A stretch of 45,120 nucleotides of DNA from Verrucomicrobiota bacterium (GCA_029556615.1 JAKQDD010000090.1:1-45120); one strand, 5' to 3'. Shown: positions 1 through 10,959, numbered from the stretch's first letter. The notes: generated by a model not told the origin, from the letters alone. Translations and numbers: made by a program.

Positions 1-21
1 TCGGGTGTCGGCTCCGGGGTG

Positions 22-43
22 GCCCGCCCGCGCGCGGGCGGGC
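22..43. terminator. Perfect GC palindrome, possible terminator
   Basis: A perfect 22-nt palindrome (11+11, made only of G and C) lies directly after the stop of the small minus-strand ORF at 45-305. It would fold into a very stable hairpin, but no T-run follows on either strand, so terminator function is inferred only from position. The rest of 1-44 shows nothing else. Confidence 0.35.
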
Positions 44-44
44 T

Positions 45-305
45 CTATAGAATTGGGAGGGAATGGGCCCGCCCTGGGGGCGGGCATCCAAATCCGCGGA
101 AACCACTGACGGGGCGGCTCAGCACGCAGGGTCCGGCCCAGTGACCGAGGTCAGGGGCGATCCGGACGAACCGGGCGTCGGCGAGCTGGGGGTTCTCGCA
201 GAGGGTTCTCCAGCCCCCGGGCGTCTCGAACAGCAGGATTCGGCGGCCGCTCCAGACGACGGTGCGGGTCACGCTCACCAGAATGGGCTCAGGCTCGGGC
301 TTCAT
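45..305 (-). CDS. Small hypothetical protein (86 aa), doubtful
   Basis: I do not recognise this protein. It opens with MKPEPEP, has no clear signal peptide or membrane segment, and has a GC-rich C-terminal half (GCPPPGRAHS) that could be non-coding. It starts at ATG 305 with no convincing Shine-Dalgarno sequence, and it ends directly at the palindrome at 22-43. Repeat module A begins 13 nt upstream of its start. It could be a remnant or a chance ORF. Confidence 0.3.
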   Translation of the reverse strand: MKPEPEPILVSVTRTVVWSGRRILLFETPGGWRTLCENPQLADARFVRIAPDLGHWAGPCVLSRPVSGFRGFGCPPPGRAHSLPIL

Positions 306-318
306 GAGTCGAGAACTC

Positions 319-406
319 TAGCGAGGCCGGGCCTCAGACCGATGAAACATGCAGTCCAAAGGAACCGTGGTGGGGCAGCGGGGCACCCTGCCTCCGCGCC
401 TCGCTA
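319..406 (-). repeat. Dispersed repeat module A, copy 1 (88 nt)
   Basis: The module is bounded by inverted termini TAGCGAGGC and GCCTCGCTA. Read on the minus strand it matches copies at 42756-42842 and 44900-44984 almost throughout, with shared interior words CAGGGTGCCCCGCTGCCCC and GGACTGCATG. The copies differ by single substitutions and 1-3-nt indels. It encodes no protein and lies beside module B. It resembles a MITE- or REP-like non-autonomous repeat. Confidence 0.85.
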
Positions 407-412
407 ATATAG

Positions 413-495
413 AGTCCTCGACGGAAGGAGAGCAGGCCTGGAACAGCAGGGACCAAACTTGACCTGTTGACCACAGGTTCCACAGGTCGAGGACT
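413..495 (-). repeat. Dispersed repeat module B, copy 1 (83 nt)
   Basis: The module is bounded by inverted termini AGTCCTCG and CGAGGACT. It matches the copy at 42666-42749 in inverted orientation and shares the interior word CCAAACTTGACCTGTT. It sits 6 nt from module A, and its other end touches the stop codon (496-498) of the RCC1-repeat gene, so that gene's transcript would run straight into the repeat. Confidence 0.8.
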
Positions 496-2568
496 TCAAG
501 GGATGAGCGCGCGGTAGAACCGCGCCGCGGCGCTGGCGCTGGAATCGGTGAGAGTCCAGGGGCTCTGCGTCGGGAACCGGGTGTCGAGCGGCGCCCAGTC
601 GATGAGATCCGATGAGACGTCAACCCGGCAGGGCCACCCGGGTTCGGACTGGATTCGGAGTTCCGCGACTCCGTCCTGGACGGAGAGAACCGCCAGTTGC
701 GGGGCGGCTGGGGGCTCGATGGTGCCGCGCATGATGGCGAGGCTGTTGTTGTTGTAAGCGGCAATGGCGATGACGTTCTTCATGCCGGGAGGAAGGGTGC
801 ACTGCCCGTACGAGTCGTCGCCCCAGGCGACGACGGTGCCGTCGGCCTTCAACGCGAGGCTGTGCGCCCTGCCGGCGGCGATGGCGACGACGTCCGTCAA
901 ACCCTCGGGCACAGTCCTTTCGCTGGCGGAGATGCCCCCCCAGGCGACCACGGTGCCGTCGGCCTTCAGTGCCAGCGAGTGGTTCGCGCCCGCAGCGATG
1001 CCTTTCACGTCGGCGAGGGCCAGGGGGACGTCGGTCTGGCCAAAGGGGTTGCCGCCCCAGGCGAGGACCGTTCCCGTGCGTGTCAGCGCGAGGCAATGCT
1101 CGTCGCCGGCCGCAATCTGGACGACGTCCTCATAGTCCTCGGGCGGGTACGTGCCGATGATCCAGGCGCCGACGGTATGGTCCCCGCGGAGCACGATCGA
1201 GTGAGCGTAACCGGCGGCGACGGCGATCAGATTGGTGAGATCGGCGGGGACCTGGGCGGCACCGTTCATGGCGGTTGCGGGCCATCCGGTGACCAAGCCG
1301 TCGCTGCGCAGGGCGAGGCAGTGGCCAGCGCCCGCCGCAATGGCCACCACGCCGGTCAGGTCCGCCGGCACGTCGGTCTGGCCGGAGGTGTTGTCGCCCC
1401 AGGCGATGACGGTCCCATCGGGTTTCAAGGCCAGGCTGTGGTAAAAGCCCGCAGCAACCGCGACGGCCTGCAGACCGGGCGGGACCTGGGTCTGGCCCAG
1501 GCTCGAGTCGCCCCAGGCGACCACGGAACCAGCTTCCGGAAGCGGCGGGTTGGTGACGACGAGCGTTGCGGCATGGCTTGTGATCGAACTGAAATCGTTG
1601 CTCAGGACGAAATGGTACTGGCCGGTCTGGGCCTCCTGAACGGCGGGCAGGAAGAGCGACGCGTCCGTTCCACCCGCCACGGGCTCTTCGTCGAAGAACC
1701 ACTGGGAGAACCGCGGGAACGTGCCGTCGACGGTGCTGGCCAGGGTGACGTTCCATCCGGGCCGGGCGGTCTGACTGCGCGGTTGGGCCGGGATGGCGAC
1801 GGGGATGTCCGGCAGTTCGAGGTTGTCGTAGATACCCGCCTCGACGCCAATGGGTGGCCACGGACCGGAGTCCAGGCGCACCCACTCGATGGGGACCGGC
1901 GACCAATGGGGCTGGATCACGCTGCGGACACCGCCATCGGGGGCGACAACGATGTTGGTCACATGGCTCCATTCCTGGTTGAAATCGAAGATCACCTGGT
2001 AGAAGCCGCCGGCGGGCGTGAACGCTCCAAGCCCGCCGCCGTCGATGCCGCCCGCGCCTCGCGAGGCCCGGACAAAGAACTCCTGCGGGGTGTCGACGAA
2101 GTTGTGATCGTAGTTCGCCTCGAACCGGATCTGCTGGTAGTTCGCATCCGGGCCTTTCCCGGAGCCGATGGTCATGCCGCCGCAGTAGGCCCAGTATCGC
2201 GTCGAGGGGTCGCTGGGATTGTGGAGAGACGGTTGCGGGAAGAACATCACCGAGATCCGGACGGCGCCGTCGGCCTGGGTCAAAGGCCGGGGCAGCACGT
2301 AGATGGCGCCGCCTGTGTAGAGTTCCTGGCTGTTGACGGCGAAAGGAGTGGACAGCGCCTGAGACCCACCCACTCCGCGGCCCGCGACGATCGTCGGGAC
2401 TCCGCCCTCCGGGATCCCCCAATACTCGGCGTCGGAGATCAACGGCGGCGGCACGTGTTGGCCGGCGATGTCGTTGGGCCCGTCAAAAGTGAAGCGCTCG
2501 GCCTGGAGAACGACCGCGGCGGCCAGCACGCCCAGGACCGGCAACAAGACCCGGCGCCATGGATTCAT
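496..2568 (-). CDS. Secreted RCC1-repeat/Ig-like protein
   Basis: This 690-residue protein is probably exported. Residues 1-23 form a signal peptide (basic start MNPWRR, then a leucine/valine-rich core). Residues about 25-250 look beta-rich, possibly a jelly-roll domain. Residues about 258-340 resemble an Ig-like domain (QWFF ... YHFVLSN). Residues about 347-607 hold successive RCC1-type repeats of the form VVAWG-x-N-x-x-GQT-x-VP ... GxxHSLALKxDGT. The C-terminus (about 620-690) carries the S-x-DL-x-x-W ... RFYR domain also seen at the ends of two other secreted proteins in this window. I chose ATG 2568 over the upstream start because it begins the signal peptide and has AGGAG 8 nt upstream. 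RCC1-like propellers generally mediate binding. The ligand is unknown. Confidence 0.85.
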   Translation of the reverse strand: MNPWRRVLLPVLGVLAAAVVLQAERFTFDGPNDIAGQHVPPPLISDAEYWGIPEGGVPTIVAGRGVGGSQALSTPFAVNSQELYTGGAIYVLPRPLTQADGAVRISVMFFPQPSLHNPSDPSTRYWAYCGGMTIGSGKGPDANYQQIRFEANYDHNFVDTPQEFFVRASRGAGGIDGGGLGAFTPAGGFYQVIFDFNQEWSHVTNIVVAPDGGVRSVIQPHWSPVPIEWVRLDSGPWPPIGVEAGIYDNLELPDIPVAIPAQPRSQTARPGWNVTLASTVDGTFPRFSQWFFDEEPVAGGTDASLFLPAVQEAQTGQYHFVLSNDFSSITSHAATLVVTNPPLPEAGSVVAWGDSSLGQTQVPPGLQAVAVAAGFYHSLALKPDGTVIAWGDNTSGQTDVPADLTGVVAIAAGAGHCLALRSDGLVTGWPATAMNGAAQVPADLTNLIAVAAGYAHSIVLRGDHTVGAWIIGTYPPEDYEDVVQIAAGDEHCLALTRTGTVLAWGGNPFGQTDVPLALADVKGIAAGANHSLALKADGTVVAWGGISASERTVPEGLTDVVAIAAGRAHSLALKADGTVVAWGDDSYGQCTLPPGMKNVIAIAAYNNNSLAIMRGTIEPPAAPQLAVLSVQDGVAELRIQSEPGWPCRVDVSSDLIDWAPLDTRFPTQSPWTLTDSSASAAARFYRALIP

Positions 2569-2739
2569 GGAGACTCCTGCCTTTGCCCAAGAATGGATGA
2601 AGTGCATACCGTATACCGTACACACCGCGAGGGGTTGGGTTGGTGGCGACAGGAGGCAAGTCTAACCCGGCGGGGTCGCTCCTGACAAGCCCGTTCCCGG
2701 TGCTCCCGGCGGCGGCCCGCCTCGTTGGGAGCGCGGCGA

Positions 2740-2776
2740 GCCGGCCGGGACGCGCTGGGCAGCGGTCCCGGCCGGC
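2740..2776. terminator. Strong hairpin downstream of rpsA
   Basis: Perfect 12-nt arms (GCCGGCCGGGAC and GTCCCGGCCGGC) enclose a 13-nt loop, about 70 nt beyond the rpsA stop in its direction of transcription. There is no T-run, so it may act as a Rho-independent-like or RNA-stabilising hairpin. The rest of the 2569-2846 gap holds the RCC1 gene leader and nothing else I recognise. Confidence 0.5.
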
Positions 2777-2846
2777 GTGCACAATCGCCGAAGTCGCAAT
2801 GCGCTCCGACACGCCCCGCATCCGGGCGCGGCGGGATGAGGCCGGC

Positions 2847-4544
2847 TTACGGCCGGACGTCGCGGTCCCCGCGGGCTTCCTCGGCGGCCTTGGCTTCGTC
2901 GGCGGCGTCGAAGGCGTGCTGGAGGGCGACGAGATCCTCGCCCGGCTTGAGGGCATCGAGCACGGCCTGCTCGGCCTTGAGCTGCTCGGGCGTGTAATTC
3001 GCGGCCTTGATCGAGAGCCCGATGCGGCGTTCGCCCTTGTCGATCTTGATGACCCGGGCGGTGACCTCCTGGCCGACGGCGAGGACGTTTTTGATCTTCT
3101 CGACCCGTTCTTCGCTGACCTGGGAGATGTGGACCAAGCCATCGATCTCGTGCTGAAGGCCGATGAACGCGCCGAAGCTGGCGAGCTTGGTGACCTTGCC
3201 GGAGACGAGGTCGCCGACCCGGTAGAACTTGTCGATATTCTCCCACGGATCCTCGCCCAGCTGCTTGACCCCAAGCGAGATCCGCTGGTTGACCTTGTCC
3301 ACTTCCAGGACCACCGCCTCGACCTCGTCCCCCTTCTTGAGGACTTCGGACGGATGATTGATCTTGCGCGTCCACGAGATGTCGGAGACGTGGATCATGC
3401 CGTCGAGGCCTTCCTCCAGTTCGAGGAAGGCGCCGTAGCTGGTGAGGTTCCGGATCTTGCCCTTCACGCGGGTGCCAGCCGGGTACTTCTCGAGGGCGGC
3501 ATCCCACGGGTTGGTCTCGAGCTGACGGACGCCGAGCGAGATCTTCTGCTCCTCGCGGTTGATGCCGAGCACGACGGCTTCGATCTCCTGGTTCTGCTTG
3601 AGAACGTCGCTCGCCTTGGCGACGCGCTTGGTCCAGGAAAGCTCGGTGACATGAACGAGCCCTTCGACGCCGGGTTCGAGCTCGACAAAGGCGCCGTAGG
3701 GAACGAGGTTGACGACGCGCCCCTTGAGCTTGGTGCCGACGGGGTATTTCTGCTCGATATCGTTCCACGGATTGGGGGTCTTCTGCTTGAGGCCAAGGCT
3801 GACCCGCTCCTTCTCGCGGTTGACGTCGAGGACGACGACATCGAGTTCCTGGCCGACCTTGAGCATTTCGCTCGGATGCCCGATGCGGCCCCAGGACATG
3901 TCGGTGATATGGAGCAGGCCGTCGAGCCCGTTGAGATCGACGAACGCACCGAAATCCGTGAGGTTCTTCACCGTGCCGCGGCGGATGTCGCCCGGGGCGA
4001 GCTCGGCCAGGAGCTTGGCCCGGCGCTCGCTGCGTTCCTGCTCGATCAGTTCGCGCCGCGAAAGGACGATGTTCTGCCGCTCCTGGTTGATCTTGACGAC
4101 CTTGAAGCGGTAGGTGTTGCCGACAAACAGGGCCAGGTTCTTGGGCGGAACGATGTCGATCTGGGAGGCGGGCAGGAACGCCTCGACCCCGATGTTCACC
4201 AACAGCCCGCCTTTGACCGCCGACTTGACCTTGCCTTCGATGGTGCCGCCTTCGTTGCAGATCGTGAGGATCTTCTCCCAGTTCCGCTTGAACTCCGCCT
4301 TCTCCCGGGAGAGAACCACCATGCCTTCGCGGTCCTCGAGCCGCTCGATGAGGACGTCGATGACGTCGCCGACCTTGATCGATTCCGGTTCGCCGAACTC
4401 GCTGATGGGGATGACGCCTTCGCTCTTGTAGCCGATATCAACGAGGACTTCCTTGGGTCGGAGTTCGAGGATGGTGCCTTTGACGATCTCGCCTGCGGCA
4501 AAGCGCTTGTCGCTCTGGCGCAGGGCTTCTTCCATGGTGAGCAT
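2847..4544 (-). CDS. rpsA: Ribosomal protein S1
   Basis: S1 binds mRNA on the 30S subunit and helps load structured or weakly led transcripts. The 565-residue product has six consecutive S1/OB-fold domains, as in proteobacterial S1. The first two are divergent (GTILELRPKEVLVDIG, GKVKSAVKGGLLVNIG). The last four have the RNA-binding pattern G-x-V-x-x-L-x-x-[FY]-GAF-[IV]-x-L ... GL-[IV]-H-[IV]-[TS]. I start at ATG 4544 (MLTMEEALRQ); ATG 4535 is equally possible, and the longer ORF to 4610 adds an unconserved leader. No clear Shine-Dalgarno is visible. It is divergent from atpD across 320 nt. Confidence 0.97.
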   Translation of the reverse strand: MLTMEEALRQSDKRFAAGEIVKGTILELRPKEVLVDIGYKSEGVIPISEFGEPESIKVGDVIDVLIERLEDREGMVVLSREKAEFKRNWEKILTICNEGGTIEGKVKSAVKGGLLVNIGVEAFLPASQIDIVPPKNLALFVGNTYRFKVVKINQERQNIVLSRRELIEQERSERRAKLLAELAPGDIRRGTVKNLTDFGAFVDLNGLDGLLHITDMSWGRIGHPSEMLKVGQELDVVVLDVNREKERVSLGLKQKTPNPWNDIEQKYPVGTKLKGRVVNLVPYGAFVELEPGVEGLVHVTELSWTKRVAKASDVLKQNQEIEAVVLGINREEQKISLGVRQLETNPWDAALEKYPAGTRVKGKIRNLTSYGAFLELEEGLDGMIHVSDISWTRKINHPSEVLKKGDEVEAVVLEVDKVNQRISLGVKQLGEDPWENIDKFYRVGDLVSGKVTKLASFGAFIGLQHEIDGLVHISQVSEERVEKIKNVLAVGQEVTARVIKIDKGERRIGLSIKAANYTPEQLKAEQAVLDALKPGEDLVALQHAFDAADEAKAAEEARGDRDVRP

Positions 4545-6277
<1,733 letters not shown>

Positions 6278-6315
6278 CAAGGCGCACCCCTGACCCAGCC
6301 AACACCCCGGATCTC

Positions 6316-6726
6316 ATGGCGGCCACTCTCAAACTCGAGATCGTCACCCCCGAGGGCGTCACCTGTTCCGAGACGGTCGAGATGGTGACGCTCCCCGGGG
6401 TCGAAGGGGAAATGGGTATCTACCCGATGCACGTGCCGCTGGTGACCGAGATCGTGCCGGGGGAGATCGTGGTCCGGCGCGACGGAGCCGATCACTACCT
6501 CGCCGTCGGCCCCGGGTTTGTCGAAATCACCGCCGACCGCGTCGCCGTGCTCACGGACATGGCCTTGCGAGCGGACGACCTCGACGAGAAGAAGGCCGAG
6601 CAGGCCCGCCGCGCGGCCGAGTCCCGGCTCAAGGACCGGTTGGGCGAAGGCGACGCCGCCACCGTCAATGCCGCCATCGTCCGGTCCATCGAGCACTTGC
6701 GCGGCCGGCGTCGATCCAGAAAATGA
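6316..6726 (+). CDS. atpC: ATP synthase F1 subunit epsilon
   Basis: This subunit is the central-stalk and regulatory component of F1. The 136-residue protein has the N-terminal beta-sandwich signature (LEIVTPEG ... LPGVEGEMGIYPMHVPLVTEI) and a C-terminal helical hairpin (DLDEKKAEQARRAAESRL). It lies 38 nt after atpD and is presumably co-transcribed. The start at ATG 6316 has no good Shine-Dalgarno, which suggests translational dependence on atpD. Confidence 0.95.
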   Translation: MAATLKLEIVTPEGVTCSETVEMVTLPGVEGEMGIYPMHVPLVTEIVPGEIVVRRDGADHYLAVGPGFVEITADRVAVLTDMALRADDLDEKKAEQARRAAESRLKDRLGEGDAATVNAAIVRSIEHLRGRRRSRK

Positions 6727-6762
6727 CGTGGGCCGCGAGCGGCTGCCCCTCTCCCTTGGTCC

Positions 6763-6791
6763 CTCTCCCCACTCGTTCGTCACGGGGCGAG
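6763..6791. terminator. Hairpin between convergent genes
   Basis: CTCTCCCC and GGGGCGAG form 8-nt arms with one mismatch around a 13-nt loop, midway between atpC and the convergent URO-D-family gene. With the preceding CCCCTCTCCCTTGGTCCC it resembles a CCCTCTCCC-type intergenic repeat. It may serve as a bidirectional terminator. Confidence 0.45.
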
Positions 6792-6840
6792 GAAGAGACC
6801 GGGCCGTCCGCAGTCCTGATGGCCCCGGATTCCTCTCTCC

Positions 6841-7815
6841 TCACCCCGCGCTCGCCAGGTACTCCCGGATCAGCCGGATGTTGGCTGGCGGCGTCTCGAA
6901 AGGCAAAGCCCCCGTCCCGATCAGGCAATTCGATCGCCCGCCGATGATCTCGAGCACGCGATCAACGCCCCGGCGGATGCGGTCCGGTTCCAGTGACGCC
7001 ACCGCGCCCGGATCGAGGTTCACGCGGATGCGGACGTGCGGGTGGGTGCGGGACACTGCCGCCACGAACGCCGCTTGGTCGGTCTCGACATTGCACGCCA
7101 GATAGCTGGTGCCCGTCGCCAGCAGATCGGCCAGGATCGGATAGGTGTTTCCCCCCATGATGCAGGGAACGGGGTGCCCCAACGCCTGCGCCGCCAGCTC
7201 GAGTATCCGCCGCAGCGCCGGCAGTTCGAGGCCGTGGAACTGCCGCGGCGAGAGCAGCGGCGGCGCCGCCGCCGACTCGAAGAAGGCAACGTCGAGCCCG
7301 GCGTCCGCCGCGGCTCGACACAAGACCGCTTGGTTCTCCGCCAGGCGCAGCAGCAGACGCGCGGTCAGCTCGGGACGCAGAGCGGCGTCCTCGCACAAGG
7401 CATTGATGCCCCGCAGATTGAACGCGATGCTGAACGGACCCGCCACCGGGATGCGGACGTCCGCCTCGGGGAACTCGCGCTTCAACCGGCGACCGGCCTC
7501 GAGGACCATGGGAATCCGGCCGGCAGAGGCCGGATCCAGCGGCGGCAACGCCAGTCCCTCCTCGAGAGATCGCAACAAGGGGTCCGGGATCGCCGGAATG
7601 GCGTCGCCGGACATGACGTCGACACGGGCGCCGTAGGCCTCGGCCTCGAGGTTGTAGATGTCGATGCCGACCGCGATCACTTGCTGGCGGTACTCGAGGT
7701 ACGCCCCCCGATGCGCCTGAAACAGCAGCTCCCCGTCCCGCGACACTTCCCCCGGCGTCCGGCCCACAAACCGGGCGGCGTGTTCGTAGATCACCGGCGT
7801 GAATGGGATCTTCAT
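6841..7815 (-). CDS. Uroporphyrinogen decarboxylase-family protein
   Basis: The 324-residue protein is a TIM-barrel member of the URO-D superfamily, which includes HemE and corrinoid methyltransferases of the MtaA/CmuA type. Supporting segments are VPVAGPFS-like RIPVAGPFSIAF, the IMGGNTYPIL strand, and the C-terminal LIGTGALPFETPPANIRLI, which resembles the family's final G-[TC]-x-x-x-P-x-x-[TS]-P-x-x-N. The conserved N-terminal arginine segment typical of true HemE is not evident (it begins MKIPFTPVIYEHAARFVG), so a methyltransferase-like role is more likely than heme synthesis. ATG 7815 is used; the longer ORF adds 72 arginine-rich residues that look non-coding. It is divergent from the ABC transporter gene. 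Confidence 0.8.
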   Translation of the reverse strand: MKIPFTPVIYEHAARFVGRTPGEVSRDGELLFQAHRGAYLEYRQQVIAVGIDIYNLEAEAYGARVDVMSGDAIPAIPDPLLRSLEEGLALPPLDPASAGRIPMVLEAGRRLKREFPEADVRIPVAGPFSIAFNLRGINALCEDAALRPELTARLLLRLAENQAVLCRAAADAGLDVAFFESAAAPPLLSPRQFHGLELPALRRILELAAQALGHPVPCIMGGNTYPILADLLATGTSYLACNVETDQAAFVAAVSRTHPHVRIRVNLDPGAVASLEPDRIRRGVDRVLEIIGGRSNCLIGTGALPFETPPANIRLIREYLASAG

Positions 7816-7986
7816 CGCGCTCCGCGGCCTCTCGCGTCGGCCGGGAATTCGCCGCCCATGTTCGCGGCGCCACCCGCGCCGGTCAACGGGATTCGGATGC
7901 CCCTCTTGACGCTGGGCAAAGCGGTCTGCCACACTCCGCGCCACCGTCCGCCGCGCCTTCATCGGGCCAACCCGAACGGAACTGCC

Positions 7987-10305
7987 GTGCAACCGCACCA
8001 GGATAGGCGGGTCGAAACGACCGGCGTGCATCCGCCGGGCGCCTCATCACATCCCGACGGACTAATCCGCATCAGCCCCGCGCTCGACCGCAGGATCCGG
8101 GTTGCCAAGCGCGGCCCGCGCATCTTCGTCACCCCGCTCGGGGCCGGGGACGACGTCCTGGTCAATGGAGAGCGGATCGCCCCCGATTCCGAGTTCGAGC
8201 TGACGCGGTATGACGACCTGAATGTGGCCGGGACGGCGGTGGTGCTGGGGCTCGAGCATTTCCTTGGCAATTCGTCGTTGGGCATCGACACGACGCGCTT
8301 GCGCTACGTGGTGCCCGCGGGCGGCGCGGGACGGGTCTTGTGCGACGGGCTCTACTTGAGGGCGCAGCCGGGCAGTTTCACCGCAATCCTCGGGCCGTCC
8401 GGGTGCGGGAAGACCGTGTTTCTGCGAATGCTGAGCGGGTACACCAGGCCCACGGAGGGTCGGATCTTCATCGGGCGGCGGTACGAGTCCCCTCGCGACC
8501 ACCCCCTCCTGAGCACGCTCCTCGGTTATGTCCCCCAGGAGGATGTGATGCTCCCGGAGTTGACGGTGGGACAATCGCTGGATTACCGCCTCCGCCTCCG
8601 CTTCTCGGACATGGCGGCCAGCGTCCGGAGCCGGCTCATCCGGGAAGCCTGCCGCCAGGTGGGTGTGGATCCCGGCCGGACAAACCGCTTCCTGGAAACG
8701 GTGATCGGGTCCGCCGAATCGGGGCGTCAGGGTTTGAGCGGCGGGGAGCGCAAGCGTGCCAGCATCGCGCACGAGTTGCTCCTCAAACCGCTGATCCTGA
8801 TCCTCGACGAACCCACGTCCGGGCTCTCCTCCGTCGATGCCGAATGCCTGATTCAACTCCTCGGTCAACTGGCCTCGCAGCACCGGATCACCGTGGTCGC
8901 CACCGTTCACCAACCCAGCAGGACCGTCTTTGACCAATTCGAGGACTTGCTGGTGCTGAGCCACGGAGGGGGCATGGCCTATTACGGCCCCGCCTCGTCC
9001 GCCAAGGACTACCTCGAAAGGGCCGCCGAGTTGCCCTGCCCCGCGCAGGCGAATCCGGCCGAGTTCTGTCTCAGCCTGGTGGGAGAGCCCGAGGAGGCCC
9101 GGCGCCTCGTCCGCCATTATCAGTCGGCACCTCTCGTTCAGCCCCTCTCCGCCAGGGACGAACCGCCGCCGTCTGCGACGCCGAAGCCGCTCCCAAGCGA
9201 GACCGCCGGGCCGGGCGCGTTCCGGGCTCAAGTGCGCACCCTCCTGGCACGTAATCTGAGCGTCCTCCGATCGGATCGAGCCAACCTGGCGTTGACGTTC
9301 GGCCAAGTGCCGCTCATCGGGCTGCTGATTCTCCTGACGTTCGGCGGCATCCGGAGTGACAACGCCGGGGCGGAGGTCTTCACGCGGAAAGCCTATCTGT
9401 TCAGCGGAGGAAAGGACCGCTTTACCCAGGAGAACCAGCCGGTCCCCGTCGACGATCTCCTCGAGCAGGCGAATCGTGAGGGCGAAACACCCGCAGGCCT
9501 GATCAGCCTGGGGGCAGCGCGCTCCCGGGGCGGCATCTACTTCGTCCTGGTGGCGTCGAGTCTCTGGCTCGGCATTCTCAGCGGGTGCCGGGAGATCGTC
9601 GCCGAACGGCACGTCGTTCAACGCGAGTACCGGACGGGGCTCAAGCTGGCGCCGTACCTTGCGGCCAAGGCCCTGGCCCAGGCCGGGCAGACCGGCCTGC
9701 AGACGGCCTTTCTGGTGCTTCTGGTGGTTCCGTGGCTCCTCCGGCAGCCGGCGATTCCGACCGTCGGACTCTGGGCGATGCTCTGGCTGACTGCCGTGAG
9801 CGCGGCAAGCCTGGGCCTGATGGTGTCGTCGCTCGCCCCCAGCTTCCGCTTTGCCCTGACGGCGGTGCCGCTGCTGATGATTCCGCAGATCGTCCTGGGC
9901 GGCGTCTTGCGGCCCGAAGTGGACATGGCCAAAGGCCGCGTCCTGCCCCGGATCCTCGGCGGCATGACCCTCCAACGGTGGGGATTCGAGGCAACGCTGG
10001 CCATGGACACCTACGCGAAGGGAGGCGTGATGGTCCAGGTGTTCGAGGCACCCGATGACCCCCGGTATGGGGCGATGGACCTGATCCAGTTCCGGGAGGG
10101 GACGTTGCCTGAGTGTTTCTTTGCGGAGAAGAGCCGCCTGGCTTCGGTGCTGCTCGGCAGCGGTTCTCTCGCAGCCGGGAGCCTGCTCTTCCTCGGGGTG
10201 GCGCATCGCCAGTTGGCGCGACGGCTCACCGCGTTCCCCAATCCGGGACGGCTGCCGAACCGGGTCGAGTCCTGCGAAAGCAGCGCCGGCGCGCAAAGCG
10301 GGTAA
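7987..10305 (+). CDS. ABCG-type transporter with FHA-like N-terminus
   Basis: This is a half-transporter of about 772 residues with its ATPase before the membrane domain. Residues about 28-95 resemble a divergent FHA domain (VLVNGERI ... DDLNVAGTAVVLG). The ATPase has Walker A GPSGCGKT (136-143), Q-loop YVPQEDVMLPELTV (181-194), signature LSGGERKR (250-257), Walker B LILILDEPTSGL (269-280) and H-loop TVHQPS (306-311). The last 340 residues hold an ABC-2-type membrane domain with about six hydrophobic helices. GTG 7987 is a tentative start; the upstream part of the open frame is antisense to the divergent gene. The protein heads the block of FHA, kinase and phosphatase genes. The substrate is unknown. 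Confidence 0.85.
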   Translation: MQPHQDRRVETTGVHPPGASSHPDGLIRISPALDRRIRVAKRGPRIFVTPLGAGDDVLVNGERIAPDSEFELTRYDDLNVAGTAVVLGLEHFLGNSSLGIDTTRLRYVVPAGGAGRVLCDGLYLRAQPGSFTAILGPSGCGKTVFLRMLSGYTRPTEGRIFIGRRYESPRDHPLLSTLLGYVPQEDVMLPELTVGQSLDYRLRLRFSDMAASVRSRLIREACRQVGVDPGRTNRFLETVIGSAESGRQGLSGGERKRASIAHELLLKPLILILDEPTSGLSSVDAECLIQLLGQLASQHRITVVATVHQPSRTVFDQFEDLLVLSHGGGMAYYGPASSAKDYLERAAELPCPAQANPAEFCLSLVGEPEEARRLVRHYQSAPLVQPLSARDEPPPSATPKPLPSETAGPGAFRAQVRTLLARNLSVLRSDRANLALTFGQVPLIGLLILLTFGGIRSDNAGAEVFTRKAYLFSGGKDRFTQENQPVPVDDLLEQANREGETPAGLISLGAARSRGGIYFVLVASSLWLGILSGCREIVAERHVVQREYRTGLKLAPYLAAKALAQAGQTGLQTAFLVLLVVPWLLRQPAIPTVGLWAMLWLTAVSAASLGLMVSSLAPSFRFALTAVPLLMIPQIVLGGVLRPEVDMAKGRVLPRILGGMTLQRWGFEATLAMDTYAKGGVMVQVFEAPDDPRYGAMDLIQFREGTLPECFFAEKSRLASVLLGSGSLAAGSLLFLGVAHRQLARRLTAFPNPGRLPNRVESCESSAGAQSG

Positions 10306-10389
10306 GGGTAGATAGACGGCTGAAAGGCCGCGCAGGATCGAGAGAAACCCGGTTGGCCTGGCGCCAGCCACAACCCGAAAGAGAATACC

Positions 10390-10959
10390 GTGAATACCAA
10401 GTGCAACAGCGCAAGAGCCTTGGCGGCCGCTGCGTTGATCGGAGCCGCCGCAACCCTCACCGCCGCCGATACCGAGACCATGGGGAAGATCGACATGGTC
10501 TCCCTGAACAAGGTGCAGGTGATCGAAACGGAGACCGCTTACCTGCTCGAGGTGGCGATCACCTTTCAGAACAAGAACCCCGACGCCGTGAAGCTCCGGA
10601 ACGGTTCCTTCCGTGGAACCATCGAAACCAAGGCCAAGAAGGATGATGTCACGATCGACATCGGCGATGCCACAATGGACGAACTGGAAATCCCGGGCGC
10701 CGCGAACCGCAAATCCACCGGGTCGGCCGTCAAGGAGGTAACCATCATGCTCGGGCCCAAGGATTCCGAGACGACGGCCAAGATGGTGCGGCTCTGGAAC
10801 GTGCTGGGCGACCCGTCGGCTCCCATGACCCTCGTCTTGAAGGGAACCGCCGAAGTCGGCGTGAAATTGCCCAAGGGCTGGGTGTTCGAACAGGGCAAGA
10901 GTTATGAACTCGAACTCCGCTTCGTTCCCACGGTACAACGCCGGGTGCTGTTCATGTAG
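10390..10959 (+). CDS. Small secreted LEA/WHy-like protein
   Basis: The 189-residue protein has a signal peptide (about 1-26, ALAAAALIGAAATLTAADTE). The following beta-rich domain (IDMVSLNKVQVIETET ... EVAITFQNKNPDAVKL) resembles the LEA_2/WHy fold, in which a strand ends in an N-x-N-P turn. The GTG start at 10390 is weak in Shine-Dalgarno. A hairpin with arms GGTTG/CAACC and core CTGGCGCCAG lies at 10351-10375, in the 84-nt gap after the ABC transporter gene. It probably acts in the periplasm with the transporter or the signalling proteins that follow, but no function can be assigned. Confidence 0.7.
   Translation: MNTKCNSARALAAAALIGAAATLTAADTETMGKIDMVSLNKVQVIETETAYLLEVAITFQNKNPDAVKLRNGSFRGTIETKAKKDDVTIDIGDATMDELEIPGAANRKSTGSAVKEVTIMLGPKDSETTAKMVRLWNVLGDPSAPMTLVLKGTAEVGVKLPKGWVFEQGKSYELELRFVPTVQRRVLFM

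Noticed and set aside
7906..7935. Promoter TTGACG for the ABC transporter
   Set aside because: The only -10 candidate (CACACT, 18 nt away) matches the consensus poorly.
8062..10938. 958-residue open frame on the minus strand
   Set aside because: It is antisense to the ABC transporter, whose Walker and signature motifs are intact. Composition is typical of a GC-rich shadow frame.
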